DNA from: CAIOYC01 sp038327995
GTDB lineage: Bacteria; Pseudomonadota; Alphaproteobacteria; Caulobacterales; Caulobacteraceae
Direction: 5' to 3'
DNA length: 64,000 nt
Assembly (NCBI GenBank): GCA_038327995.1
Contig: JBBQLP010000002.1
Location: 43,250 to 107,249 of the forward strand
Positions 8,406 through 16,601 of this stretch are shown here, piece by piece. The first letter of the stretch is position 1. Every line of letters begins with the position of its first letter. The position numbers were made by a program, and so were the translations under genes. Under the pieces are notes generated by a model. The model searched no databases, was not told the origin of the DNA, and was given only the letters and a program-made list of their open reading frames with translations.

Positions 8406-8996
8406 TTAGAGAACCGGCAGCCGCAACTCGTCCGCGATGCGCGCCACCCACGCCTTCACGGCAGGGAAGGCCGAGAGGTCGAAACCGCCCTCGTGCGCCA
8501 CCCTCGTGTAGGCGAGAAGGGCGATGTCGGCCAAACTCATCTCGCCATTGACCAGATAAGGCGAGGCCTCGAGCCACGTCTCCATCCGGGCGAGCGCCGC
8601 GTTTCCCCGCTCCAGAAGCTTCGGATCAAGGTCCGCCTCGGGCTTGCCGAGATAGCGCATCTGGAACCGGCGCACCGCGATATAGGGCTCGTGGCTATAT
8701 TGCTCCCAGAACAGCCACTCATACATCTTGGCCCGCCAATAGGGATCGGTGGGGATCAGCGTCGAGCCCTCCCCAAGGTGGATCAGGATGGCGTTGGATT
8801 GGGCCAGCGTACGCCCGTCCGGCATCAGAACTGTGGGCACCTGTGCAGCGGTGTTCAGGCGGCGGAACACGTCCGTCTGCGTCTCGCCCCACACCACGTC
8901 GACCTCGACCCACTCGTAGGGAAGGTTCAGGTGATCGGCGACCCACATCACCTTCAGGCAATTGCCCGAGATGGAGTCGCCATAGATGGTCAGCAT
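8406..8996 (-). CDS. Glutathione S-transferase family protein
   Basis: The 196-residue protein has an N-terminal thioredoxin-like domain (MLTIYGDSISGNCLKVMW) with a serine/cysteine in the active-site position, the cis-proline motif AQVPTVLMPDG and the glutathione-binding LAQSNAIL. The C-terminal half is all-helical. It lies 18 bases after the nitroreductase gene and is probably co-transcribed with it and with the sulfur operon upstream. Its substrate is unknown. Confidence 0.88.
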   Translation of the reverse strand: MLTIYGDSISGNCLKVMWVADHLNLPYEWVEVDVVWGETQTDVFRRLNTAAQVPTVLMPDGRTLAQSNAILIHLGEGSTLIPTDPYWRAKMYEWLFWEQYSHEPYIAVRRFQMRYLGKPEADLDPKLLERGNAALARMETWLEASPYLVNGEMSLADIALLAYTRVAHEGGFDLSAFPAVKAWVARIADELRLPVL

Positions 8997-9014
8997 TGCC
9001 TGCTCCCTCTACTC

Positions 9015-9695
9015 TCAGAGCCAGTTGCTGATCTGTGACAGCGGCTTTTTCACCAGGGAGTGACGCGGGATGGTGGCGCCCGGCGCCGGATGGCCCGCCA
9101 CCAGGATCAGATAGGGCTTCTCGCTCGCCGGACGCCCACAGAGCTTGGTCAGGAAACTCATCGGATTGGGCGTATGCGTCAAGGTGGCGAGCCCCGAATG
9201 GTGCAGGGCCGAGATCAATATGCCCGTGGCGATGCCCACCGATTCGTGGATGTAGTAATTCTTCATGTCGTCGCCGGGATAGGCCCCGCCTCGCCTCTGG
9301 CCGAAGATCACAATTAGCCAGGGCGCTATTTCCAGGTAGGGTTTTTCGGCGTCGGTGCCGAGCGGACGCAAGGCGTCGATCCACTCGCTGGCGGCCTTGT
9401 CGCCGTAGAAGGCGCGCTCCTCCACCTCCGCGGCCTCACGCACGCGCCGCTTTACGGCCGGGTCGCCGATGACGGTGAAATGCCAGGGCTGGTGGTTCGC
9501 GCCGCTGGGCGCGGAGCCCGCGGCGGCGATGCAGTCTTCGATAATGCGGCGATCCACGGGGCGGTCGGAAAAGCTGCGGATGGTGCGACGCCGGGTGATG
9601 TCGCTCCGGAAAGCTTCGGCACGAGCCAGCATTTCCGCAACGGGATAGTCCAGCCCGTCCTCGAACGGGATCGGCTCATAGGCGCGCGCAGTCAT
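9015..9695 (-). CDS. Nitroreductase family protein
   Basis: The 226-residue protein contains RRRTIRSFSDRPVDRRIIEDC and AAGSAPSGANHQPWHF, the FMN-binding N-terminal elements of the nitroreductase/iodotyrosine-deiodinase-like superfamily, and later ESVGIATGILISALHHSGL. The start MTARAYEP at 9695 is preferred to 9713 because GGAG lies seven bases upstream. It follows fpr with a 37-base gap. It would reduce nitro-, quinone- or halo-organic substrates using NAD(P)H; the natural substrate is not evident. Confidence 0.85.
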   Translation of the reverse strand: MTARAYEPIPFEDGLDYPVAEMLARAEAFRSDITRRRTIRSFSDRPVDRRIIEDCIAAAGSAPSGANHQPWHFTVIGDPAVKRRVREAAEVEERAFYGDKAASEWIDALRPLGTDAEKPYLEIAPWLIVIFGQRRGGAYPGDDMKNYYIHESVGIATGILISALHHSGLATLTHTPNPMSFLTKLCGRPASEKPYLILVAGHPAPGATIPRHSLVKKPLSQISNWL

Positions 9696-9732
9696 CAGGT
9701 ATCTCCAGCCCAAACGCCCCGAACCGGCGTTA

Positions 9733-10578
9733 TTATCCGACGAAGGCGCGTTCCAGCACGAAATCGCCGGGTTCGTTGTTGGAGCCTTCGATCAGCCCCT
9801 GCGCTTCCAGGATCGCGGCGGTATCCTTGATCATGGCCATCGAACCGCAGAGCATGATCCGGTCCTCCTCGGGATTGAACCGGTCGCCCTCAAGGCCGAG
9901 ATCGCGGAACAGTTGGCCGAAGGTGATCAGGTCGGTGATCCGGCCCTCGCGAACCCCGCTCACACCCTGTTCGCGGGTGACGGTGGGATAGTAGGTGAAC
10001 TGGGTGCGCGCCTGTTCGCCGATCATCTCGTCGTCCACAAGCTCGCTCTCGAACAAACCCCGATAGGCCAGATCGGCGGAGTTGCGGACCGTGTGGCAGA
10101 TCACCACCCGCTCGTAGCGATCATAGGCGTCGGGGTCGCGCGCCACCGAAAGCCAGGGCGCGAGGCCCGTGCCCGTGCCGATCAGGAACAGCCGCTTGCC
10201 GGGTTGCAGCGCGTCGAGCACCAGGGTGCCGGTAGGCTTTTTGGCCATCAACATCTGATCCCCCTCCTTGATCTTCTGCAGTCGCGAGGTCAGCGGGCCG
10301 TCGGCCACCTTGATGGAAAAGAACTCCAGTTCATCGGCGAAGTGCGGGCTGGCGATGGAATAGGCGCGCAGGATCGGCTTGCCGCCCTCCGCTTCGTTAG
10401 GCAGGCCGATCATCACGAACTCGCCGGAGCGAAAGCGGAAGCTCGCGGGGCGGGTGATGGCGAAGGAGAAAAGCTGGTCGGTCCAGTGCTTCACCCAAAG
10501 CACGGTCTCGACGTGGTGGGTGGTGCTGGTCAGCGCCTGCGCGGCGGGGGCGCGTTCGGGGGCGGCGATATCGCTCAT
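9733..10578 (-). CDS. fpr: Ferredoxin/flavodoxin--NADP+ reductase
   Basis: The 281-residue flavoprotein has the FAD motif RAYSIASP (RxYS), the NADP-binding GTGTGLAPWLSVARDPD, MLCGSMAMIKD and the typical C-terminus FVLERAFVG of bacterial subclass I Fpr enzymes. It passes electrons between NADPH and ferredoxin. It lies 12 bases after cysH in the sulfur operon, which contains no cysJ flavoprotein. This suggests that Fpr, through a ferredoxin, feeds electrons to the CysI sulfite reductase. Confidence 0.92.
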   Translation of the reverse strand: MSDIAAPERAPAAQALTSTTHHVETVLWVKHWTDQLFSFAITRPASFRFRSGEFVMIGLPNEAEGGKPILRAYSIASPHFADELEFFSIKVADGPLTSRLQKIKEGDQMLMAKKPTGTLVLDALQPGKRLFLIGTGTGLAPWLSVARDPDAYDRYERVVICHTVRNSADLAYRGLFESELVDDEMIGEQARTQFTYYPTVTREQGVSGVREGRITDLITFGQLFRDLGLEGDRFNPEEDRIMLCGSMAMIKDTAAILEAQGLIEGSNNEPGDFVLERAFVG

Positions 10579-10590
10579 GCGTGTTCCAGA

Positions 10591-11337
10591 CTAGAGGCCA
10601 TCGCCGATGGCGTCGAAGGGGACGACCGGCACGGCGGTCGCCTGACCCGGCGTATGTATGCCGCATTCGATCTTTTCGGAACCCGCCCAGCGACCGGAAC
10701 GCTCATCTTGCCCCTCCGTCACCGGCTTGGTGCAGGGCCAGCAGCCGATCGAGAGATAGCCGTGCTGCACCAAGGGGTGCGCTGGCAGATCGTGCTCAGC
10801 GACATAGGCGTTGAGCTGTTCCTTCGACCAGTTGGCGAGGGGATTGATCTTGATCTTGTCCCCGGCCTCGATCACCGGCAGAGCCGCGCGGGAGGTGGAC
10901 TGATAGTGTTTGCGCCCGGTGATCCAGCCGTCGAACCCTTCCAGCGCCTTATCCAGCGGAATCACCTTGCGGATGTGGCAGCAGGCGTCGGTGTCGGTTT
11001 TCCACAGGTCCGAGCGCGGATCGACCGTAGCGAGATCGGCGAAGGCGGGGCGCAGATCGCGCACATTGGTCAGGCCAAGTTTGGCGGCGAGCGCGCGGCG
11101 ATAGTCCAGGGTCTGGGCGAACAGCATCCCGGTATCGAGGAACAGCACAGGTATCGCAGGATCGATCTGCGCCACCATGTGCAGCAAGACCGCCGATTCC
11201 GCCCCGAAGGAGGAGACCAGAGCCACCTTGCTGCGCGGCATCGCGGCTAGGGTTTCGCGGATGATCTCCTGCGGCGTGGCGTGGCGCAGGCGTGCGTCGA
11301 GATCTGCGGCGCTCGCGGTTTCGGATTCGAACGGCAT
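10591..11337 (-). CDS. cysH: Assimilatory adenylyl-sulfate (APS) reductase CysH
   Basis: The 248-residue protein has the P-loop-like SSFGAESAVLLHM, the redox cysteine in KIECGIHTPG near the C-terminus, and the paired cysteines DACCHIRK plus GCWPCTKP. The CC...CxxC set binds a [4Fe-4S] cluster in reductases that use APS, whereas the enterobacterial PAPS type lacks it. APS reductase is therefore the likelier activity: APS to sulfite with thioredoxin. The start at 11337 lies seven bases before the DUF934 stop; the longer frame to 11433 shows no homology. Confidence 0.92.
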   Translation of the reverse strand: MPFESETASAADLDARLRHATPQEIIRETLAAMPRSKVALVSSFGAESAVLLHMVAQIDPAIPVLFLDTGMLFAQTLDYRRALAAKLGLTNVRDLRPAFADLATVDPRSDLWKTDTDACCHIRKVIPLDKALEGFDGWITGRKHYQSTSRAALPVIEAGDKIKINPLANWSKEQLNAYVAEHDLPAHPLVQHGYLSIGCWPCTKPVTEGQDERSGRWAGSEKIECGIHTPGQATAVPVVPFDAIGDGL

Positions 11338-11342
11338 GGCTA

Positions 11343-11849
11343 TTACTGCGCCTCCCGCTCGATGAAAGCTGGCGCCCTGGCGTCGGCGGCGCGCTGGTAA
11401 GTGTGGCGATAGCGGCCCGCTGCGGCGGTCCATTCCTGGCTGGTCGATCCGTCAGCGGGCTCGAAGGCGTCAAAGCCGCAGCGGAGCATTTCCCGCGCCT
11501 GTTCGCGCAGCACATCGCCCACCGCGCGAAGCTCGCCCGCATAGCCCCAGCGCGTGCGAAGCAGCATGGCGGCGCTGTAGGGGCGACCATCGCGAAACTT
11601 GGGAAACGCCAGCGCGACCACAGCGAGGCGATTGAGGTCTGACGCGAGCGCGAGGGGATCATCATCGGGTTGGAGCAGGACCCCGACCCGGCGGCCATCG
11701 TCCAGATGCGCGCAGCCTTCAGTCTGAAACCGGTCCAGCGTCAACAGCATGGCGCCGCTTTCCGGCGTCGCTTCGTCGTCGGCCAGAAGGCGCAGGGCGC
11801 CGTCTTCCTGGCTGAAGCCGCCGTCCCTAAATCGTATAAGCGTCGGCAT
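11343..11849 (-). CDS. DUF934 protein of the sulfite-reduction operon
   Basis: The 168-residue protein MPTLIRFRDGGFSQEDG contains LDRFQTEGCAHLDDGR and PKFRDGRPYSAAMLLRTRWGY, the conserved features of DUF934. This family is found almost only next to cysI or cysH in proteobacteria and is often labelled an oxidoreductase accessory protein, without an established biochemical role. The start at 11849 is supported by AAGGAGG upstream. It overlaps the end of cysI by 23 bases, so the two are translationally coupled. Confidence 0.88.
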   Translation of the reverse strand: MPTLIRFRDGGFSQEDGALRLLADDEATPESGAMLLTLDRFQTEGCAHLDDGRRVGVLLQPDDDPLALASDLNRLAVVALAFPKFRDGRPYSAAMLLRTRWGYAGELRAVGDVLREQAREMLRCGFDAFEPADGSTSQEWTAAAGRYRHTYQRAADARAPAFIEREAQ

Positions 11850-13497
11850 AGACCGCCTCCTTGAAAGGGGCTGGCCCGAGGCGCCGATAGGTGTCGAGGA
11901 ATCGCTCGCCTTCCCGTCGTTCGCGGCGATAGGCGGCGACGAGGTGCTCCACAGCCGGAGCCACCGCATCGGCCTTCAGGGCCGGGCCGAGAATGGAGGC
12001 GAGCGACGCGTCCTCCGCCCCGGAGCCGCCCAGCGAAAGCTGGTAGAACTCCTCACCCTTTTTATCGACCCCGAGGATGCCGATGTGGCCGACGTGGTGA
12101 TGACCGCAGGCGTTGATGCAACCCGAAATCTTGATCTTCAACTCGCCCACGTCTTCCGCAAGATCAGGATCGGCGAACCGGCGGGCGATGTCCTGGGCGA
12201 TGGGAATGGCGCGGGCGTTCGCGAGGGCGCAGTAGTCGAGGCCCGGACAGGCGATGATATCAGTGACGAGATCGACGTTGGGGCTCGCCAGCCCGTGACG
12301 CTGAAGCTCCGCGTGCACCACGGGCAGGTCGTCCAGCTTCACGTGCGGCAGAACCAGGTTCTGGGCGTGGGTGACGCGGATGTCGTCGTGGCCATAGCGC
12401 TCCGCGAGGTTAGCGATCACGTCCATCTGGTTGGCAGTGGCGTCGCCTGGGGTCTCGCCGGGCGCCTTGAGCGCAACGTTGACGATGGCGTAGCCGGGGA
12501 CCTTGTGCGGCGCGACGTTGTTGCGAACAAAGCGGGCGAAGTGCAGGTCGGCGACTTTCGCGGCCTCAAAGGTTTCGGAGCGGGCGGGCAAGCTCTCGAA
12601 CGGGACAATGCCAAACGCGCCGCGGATGCGGGCCAACTCCACATCGGGCAGGTCGATGGCGGCCTGATCCAGCGCTCGCCACTCCGCCTCCACCAGCCGC
12701 GCAAACTCATCCGCGCCGGTAGCAGCGACCAGCACCTTGATCCGCGCCTTGTAGATATTGTCGCGGCGTCCGAGCCGGTTGTAGACCCGCAGGATCGCGG
12801 TCAGATACGAGAGCAGGCTCGCCACCGGCAAATGCTCGCGGATGGTCGCCCCGAGATAGGGCGTTCGCCCCATGCCGCCGCCGACCATCACCTCGAACCC
12901 CAGCGTCCCGTCGCGGCCCCGGCGCAGCTTCAGCCCGATGTCGTGCGCCCGCGCCGCCGTGCGGTCTTTCGCCGAGGCCGTCACCGCGATCTTGAACTTG
13001 CGCGGCAGATAGGTGAACTCGGGATGGAAGGTCGACCATTGCCGGATCGCCTCGCACCAGACGCGAGGGTCGTCCGCCTCTTCGGCCGTGGCGTCCGAAT
13101 AAGGGTCCGAAGTGGTGTTGCGGATGCAATTGCCTGAGGTCTGGATGGCGTGCAGATCCACCGCGGCCAGCCGGTCCAGAATGTCCGGCGCGTCCTTTAG
13201 CTTGATCCAGTGGTATTGAATGTTGGTGCGCGTCGTGAAGTGGCCGTAGCCCTTGTCATACTCCCGGGCGATAGCGGCCAGGGCCCGCATCTGGCGACTG
13301 TCGAGCGAGCCATAGGGGATCGCCACGCGCAGCATATAGGCGTGCAGTTGCAGGTAGAGACCGTTCATCAGCCGAAGCGGCTTGAACTGGTCTTCGGTCA
13401 GGTCGCCAGCCATCCGCCGCGTCACCTGCCCGCGAAACTCGGCGGAGCGATCCTGCAGCATCTCGCGGTCAATCTGGTCATATGCGTAGAGGGACAC
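11827..13497 (-). CDS. cysI: Sulfite reductase (ferredoxin-type) hemoprotein subunit
   Basis: The 556-residue protein has a duplicated nitrite/sulfite reductase half-domain architecture. Siroheme/[4Fe-4S] ligands are seen as CPGLDYCALANAR and SGCINACGHHHVGHIG, and substrate-side residues in IQTSGNCIRNTTSDP. It reduces sulfite to sulfide in six electron steps in the cytoplasm. The operon holds no CysJ, so electrons probably come from ferredoxin reduced by Fpr. A nitrite reductase role is less likely given cysH and cysG in the same operon. Confidence 0.92.
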   Translation of the reverse strand: MSLYAYDQIDREMLQDRSAEFRGQVTRRMAGDLTEDQFKPLRLMNGLYLQLHAYMLRVAIPYGSLDSRQMRALAAIAREYDKGYGHFTTRTNIQYHWIKLKDAPDILDRLAAVDLHAIQTSGNCIRNTTSDPYSDATAEEADDPRVWCEAIRQWSTFHPEFTYLPRKFKIAVTASAKDRTAARAHDIGLKLRRGRDGTLGFEVMVGGGMGRTPYLGATIREHLPVASLLSYLTAILRVYNRLGRRDNIYKARIKVLVAATGADEFARLVEAEWRALDQAAIDLPDVELARIRGAFGIVPFESLPARSETFEAAKVADLHFARFVRNNVAPHKVPGYAIVNVALKAPGETPGDATANQMDVIANLAERYGHDDIRVTHAQNLVLPHVKLDDLPVVHAELQRHGLASPNVDLVTDIIACPGLDYCALANARAIPIAQDIARRFADPDLAEDVGELKIKISGCINACGHHHVGHIGILGVDKKGEEFYQLSLGGSGAEDASLASILGPALKADAVAPAVEHLVAAYRRERREGERFLDTYRRLGPAPFKEAVYADAYTI

Positions 13498-13504
13498 GCG
13501 CGGG

Positions 13505-13870
13505 CTACTTTCTCTTGATCAGGCTGAGACGGCCGGTAGAGCGGGCGGCGCCCTCGGCGTGCTGGATTGCTTCGACCACCGCCCCGCCCAGGGCCTGCTT
13601 GCCAAGCTCAAGGTGATCGGTGGGGCCGAGTGCGCGAATGCGCTCGCGATAGCTGACCGGCGCGGGCAGGCCATGCTCTCGCTTCACGTCGATCAGGTAG
13701 GGATCGATCAGCAGTGTCGTCTGCGTTCTGGCCGCGGCGAGCGCCGCTTCGCCAGGCTCGGGCGCATCGAACAACTGCGCTTCGCCGAACGAGTAGACCC
13801 ATTCCGAGCCTGACCAGAACACGACCTCGCCGTCGTCGAGGCGGTTTGCGGTGAGGGTCTGGAGGGTCAC
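13505..13870 (-). CDS. DUF2849 protein
   Basis: The 121-residue protein MTLQTLTANRLDDGEVVFW matches DUF2849, a small alphaproteobacterial family found between the siroheme synthase and sulfite reductase genes. Its ATG overlaps the cysG stop by four bases and its stop lies seven bases before cysI, so it is firmly embedded in the operon. The role is not known; the context suggests help in sulfite reductase assembly or regulation. Confidence 0.85.
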   Translation of the reverse strand: MTLQTLTANRLDDGEVVFWSGSEWVYSFGEAQLFDAPEPGEAALAAARTQTTLLIDPYLIDVKREHGLPAPVSYRERIRALGPTDHLELGKQALGGAVVEAIQHAEGAARSTGRLSLIKRK

Positions 13871-14706
13871 GACGAAAATCCTTCCCTGCGAATCCTCGGC
13901 TCCGGCTTGAGGATCGCTGGGAGGGAACTGAGCGCCAACGCGGCGACTTCGCCGATGATCAGGATCGCCGGACCCGTGAGGTCTGCGGCGACGTCTGGCA
14001 GGCTCGCCAGGGTCGCGGTCAGTCGCCGCTCCGTCGGCAAACTCGCGTTCTCGATCAGGGCGACCGGCGTGGACGCCGCACGTCCCGCTTCGATCAGCCG
14101 AGCGGCGATCAACGGCGAGGTGGAGAGACCCATATAGATCGCGACCGTATGGTTGGCTTTCGCAAGCGCGCTCCAGTCGAGATCGGGTTCGCCGCCTTCT
14201 CCCGCCGCATGGCCGGTGACAAAGGTGACGGCCTGCGCCATGCCGCGATGGGTAAGTGGCGCGCCGACAGACGCCGAAGCCGCCAGCGCGGCGCTGATGC
14301 CCGGCACGATTTCGCAGTCCACGCCCGCCGCGCGGCAGGCCAGCATCTCCTCGCCCCCTCGACCGAATACAAAAGGGTCTCCACCCTTCAGCCGCACCAC
14401 CTGCAAGCCGTTCTTCGCCAGTCCAACCAGAAGGGCGTTAATGTCATCCTGCGGCAGCGCGTGACGCGCCTTCTGCTTACCCACGTAGAGGCGCCGCACA
14501 TGAGGCGGAATCAGATCGAGGATTTCGGGGGCGACCAGCCGGTCATGCACCACCACGTCGGCTTCCGCCAACAGGCGCGCCGCCTTGAGTGTCAAAAGCT
14601 CGGGATCGCCGGGCCCGGCGCCGACCAGCCACACCTTGCCTAGGGGCCGAGCTTCAGGCGAAGCACTTCCCCGCAACACGACAAGGCCGCGCGTGCGGCG
14701 ATCCAT
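13867..14706 (-). CDS. cobA: Uroporphyrinogen-III C-methyltransferase
   Basis: The 279-residue protein has the SAM-binding VWLVGAGPGDPELLTLKAARLL, the motif VVRLKGGDPFVFGRGGEE and GVPLTHRG-like GAPLTHRGMAQAV, as in SUMT enzymes. The dehydrogenase/ferrochelatase half of CysG is absent, so this is the single-domain methyltransferase (CobA/CysG-C). It makes precorrin-2, the precursor of the siroheme needed by CysI and also of cobalamin. It is the first gene of the leftward sulfur operon. Confidence 0.9.
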   Translation of the reverse strand: MDRRTRGLVVLRGSASPEARPLGKVWLVGAGPGDPELLTLKAARLLAEADVVVHDRLVAPEILDLIPPHVRRLYVGKQKARHALPQDDINALLVGLAKNGLQVVRLKGGDPFVFGRGGEEMLACRAAGVDCEIVPGISAALAASASVGAPLTHRGMAQAVTFVTGHAAGEGGEPDLDWSALAKANHTVAIYMGLSTSPLIAARLIEAGRAASTPVALIENASLPTERRLTATLASLPDVAADLTGPAILIIGEVAALALSSLPAILKPEPRIRREGFSS

Positions 14707-14736
14707 GGCTCAAACTCCTACATGGAGATAAAATGC

Positions 14737-14764
14737 GCGGGGCGGACACCGAGGCCCGCCCCGC
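14737..14764 (-). promoter_or_regulatory. GC-rich hairpin in the leader of the sulfur-assimilation operon
   Basis: Perfect 9-base arms, GCGGGGCGG (14737-14745) and CCGCCCCGC (14756-14764), flank a 10-base loop. The hairpin lies 31-58 bases before the cobA start and is followed on the minus strand by ATTTTATCTCC. It could attenuate transcription or mark a protein-binding palindrome. No known riboswitch class was recognised in it. Confidence 0.45.
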
Positions 14765-14868
14765 AAGTCCCACCGGAAAGGGCCGTTTACGGTAGAGCGT
14801 GCTTGCAAAATCGGCGCTGAGCCTCCAATTCGCAAACCATCTGTTCTGCCGGGCTGTTTAGGAAATCT

Positions 14869-15813
14869 ATGGAACGCCGCCGCCTGCCGCCGCTGAACGC
14901 CCTGCGCGCGTTCGAGGCCGCCGCCCGCCACATGAACTTCTCCAGGGCCGCCGACGAGCTTTCGGTGACGCCAGGCGCAGTGAGCCAGCAGATCCAGAAT
15001 CTGGAAGACTACATCGGCGCGGCCCTGTTTCGCCGGACCCCTCGCGGCCTTCTCCTCACCGACGCTGCGCAGACGGCTCTGCCCGCCCTGCGCGAAGCTT
15101 TCGACCGGCTCGCGGAGGCTGCAAGCCTGCTCACCGCCGCCGTGGACGGACGGCGCGTCACAGTTTCCGCCGCGCCCTCATTCGCCGCCAAATGGCTGGT
15201 GCCGCGCCTGGGCCGGTTCGAGGCGTCCAGACCCGAGGTCGATGTCTGGCTGACGGCGGGGATGGAGTTGGTCGATTTCGCGACTGGGGAGGTGGATATC
15301 GCCATCCGCTATGGCTCCGGCCACTATCCGGGGCTCGAAGTCACACGCCTGATGAGCGAGACGGTGCTGCCGCTCTGTGCCCCGAGCCTGCTGGCCGAGC
15401 GCCCCATCGCAACCCCCGCCGACCTTGCGGGCCATATCCTGCTGCACGACGGATCGCCCGACGCGGACGACAGTTGCCCGGACTGGGCCATGTGGCTCGC
15501 GGCACGGGGGGTGAAGGGGGTGGACGGGGCGCGCGGGCCCCGCTTCAACCAGTCGAGCCTGGTGATCGAGGCCGCCATGAACGGGCGCGGTGTTGCCCTC
15601 GCCAAGCGCGCGCTGGCGCAGGCCGATATCGACGCGGGGCGGCTGGTTTCGCCCTTCGACATTTCAACGGCGGTGGACTTCGCCTATTACGTCGTGCACC
15701 CGAAAGCTAAGGGTCGCCTGTCGCAGGTCAAGGCCTTCACCGCCTGGCTGAAGGTGGAAGCGGAAGCACACGAAGCGGCGCTCTTGACCATGGACAACGG
15801 GGCGGGGATTTAG
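14869..15813 (+). CDS. LysR family regulator, GcvA-like
   Basis: The 314-residue protein begins RRRLPPLNALRAFEAAARH and continues through FSRAADELSVTPGAVSQQI, the winged-helix DNA-binding domain in the form seen in GcvA-type LysR proteins. The C-terminal effector domain includes VEVDVWL-like and GEVDIAIRYGSGHYPG motifs. It is divergent from the sulfur operon with 162 bases between the two starts, so it may regulate that operon and itself. The GcvA-type sequence means this is inferred from position only; the known cysteine regulators are CysB-type. Confidence 0.88.
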   Translation: MERRRLPPLNALRAFEAAARHMNFSRAADELSVTPGAVSQQIQNLEDYIGAALFRRTPRGLLLTDAAQTALPALREAFDRLAEAASLLTAAVDGRRVTVSAAPSFAAKWLVPRLGRFEASRPEVDVWLTAGMELVDFATGEVDIAIRYGSGHYPGLEVTRLMSETVLPLCAPSLLAERPIATPADLAGHILLHDGSPDADDSCPDWAMWLAARGVKGVDGARGPRFNQSSLVIEAAMNGRGVALAKRALAQADIDAGRLVSPFDISTAVDFAYYVVHPKAKGRLSQVKAFTAWLKVEAEAHEAALLTMDNGAGI

Positions 15814-15817
15814 GCGC

Positions 15818-16165
15818 ATGACCACCCACCCCGCCGCCCCCTCCTCCGTTCCCATCGATCATCGACCGGCGCCGGAGGCCTGCAACACCATGGCGGAGGT
15901 GAGGGTCGGCGTTGATGCGCTGGACCGGGCGCTGGTGAACCTCGTGGCCGAGCGCCAGCGCTACATGGACGCCGCCGCCCGCATCAAGACCGACCGCGCC
16001 GTGGTGCGCGACGAAGCGCGGATCGAGGATGTGGTGTCGAAGGTGAAAGCCACGGCGCGCGGCGCGGGCCTTTCCGAAGCCATCGCCGAGCCGGTCTGGC
16101 GCACACTGATAGACCGCTGCATCGCCTATGAGTTCGAGGTTTGGGATCGCATCCGCCACGGATGA
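15818..16165 (+). CDS. Chorismate mutase, AroQ class
   Basis: The 115-residue protein has a variable proline-rich N-terminus and then the all-helical AroQ fold: VRVGVDALDRALVNLVAERQRYM, RIKTDRAVVRDEARIEDVV and WRTLIDRCIAYEFEVWD. It would convert chorismate to prephenate for phenylalanine and tyrosine synthesis. It begins four bases after the LysR stop. The basic residues expected in the active site (R in the first helix, K in RIKTD) are present. Confidence 0.82.
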   Translation: MTTHPAAPSSVPIDHRPAPEACNTMAEVRVGVDALDRALVNLVAERQRYMDAAARIKTDRAVVRDEARIEDVVSKVKATARGAGLSEAIAEPVWRTLIDRCIAYEFEVWDRIRHG

Positions 16166-16168
16166 CGT

Positions 16169-16534
16169 CTAGCGCAAGGCCCTAAGGGTCTGCTCGTGGC
16201 GATAGGCGGCGATGTCGGCGAGGGCGAGGTCGAGCGCGTGTTGCAAGCGCCCGAGCAGCGCTTCCTTGTAGGTCGGGCTCTGGTCTGCGGCGACTTCCGC
16301 CTCGCCGCAGACCTGGCCAAGATCATGCGCCCCGATCCCCAGAGAAGAGCCCTTCAACGTATGCGCCCCATCGCGCCAGACATCACTTGGCCCAGACGGG
16401 TCGAGCAACCTGAGCCAAATCTCCGCCTGCTCGCGAAACAGGACCAACACTTCGTCGATCACAGCCGCATCGTTCAGGGCGAACCGTTCGAGGTGCGCGA
16501 AATCGACCGCGCCCGTGATATCGCGTCTGGACAT
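16169..16534 (-). CDS. Hpt (histidine phosphotransfer) domain protein
   Basis: The 121-residue protein is a stand-alone Hpt domain, with the phosphorylatable histidine in DGAHTLKGSSLGIGAHDL near residue 58 and flanking helices. It would pass phosphate between a hybrid kinase and a response regulator. In Caulobacter, the stalk phosphorelay protein ShpA is a single-domain Hpt encoded, as I recall, close to the cysI region, so this may be its orthologue. That assignment is inference and no symbol is given. It converges with the chorismate mutase gene. Confidence 0.85.
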   Translation of the reverse strand: MSRRDITGAVDFAHLERFALNDAAVIDEVLVLFREQAEIWLRLLDPSGPSDVWRDGAHTLKGSSLGIGAHDLGQVCGEAEVAADQSPTYKEALLGRLQHALDLALADIAAYRHEQTLRALR

Positions 16535-16601
16535 ACTACCAGACTACAGGGTGAAGGTTAATCGGTTTGCATCGCAGTCCAAGTCGGGCGAGGCTCCCTG
16601 A

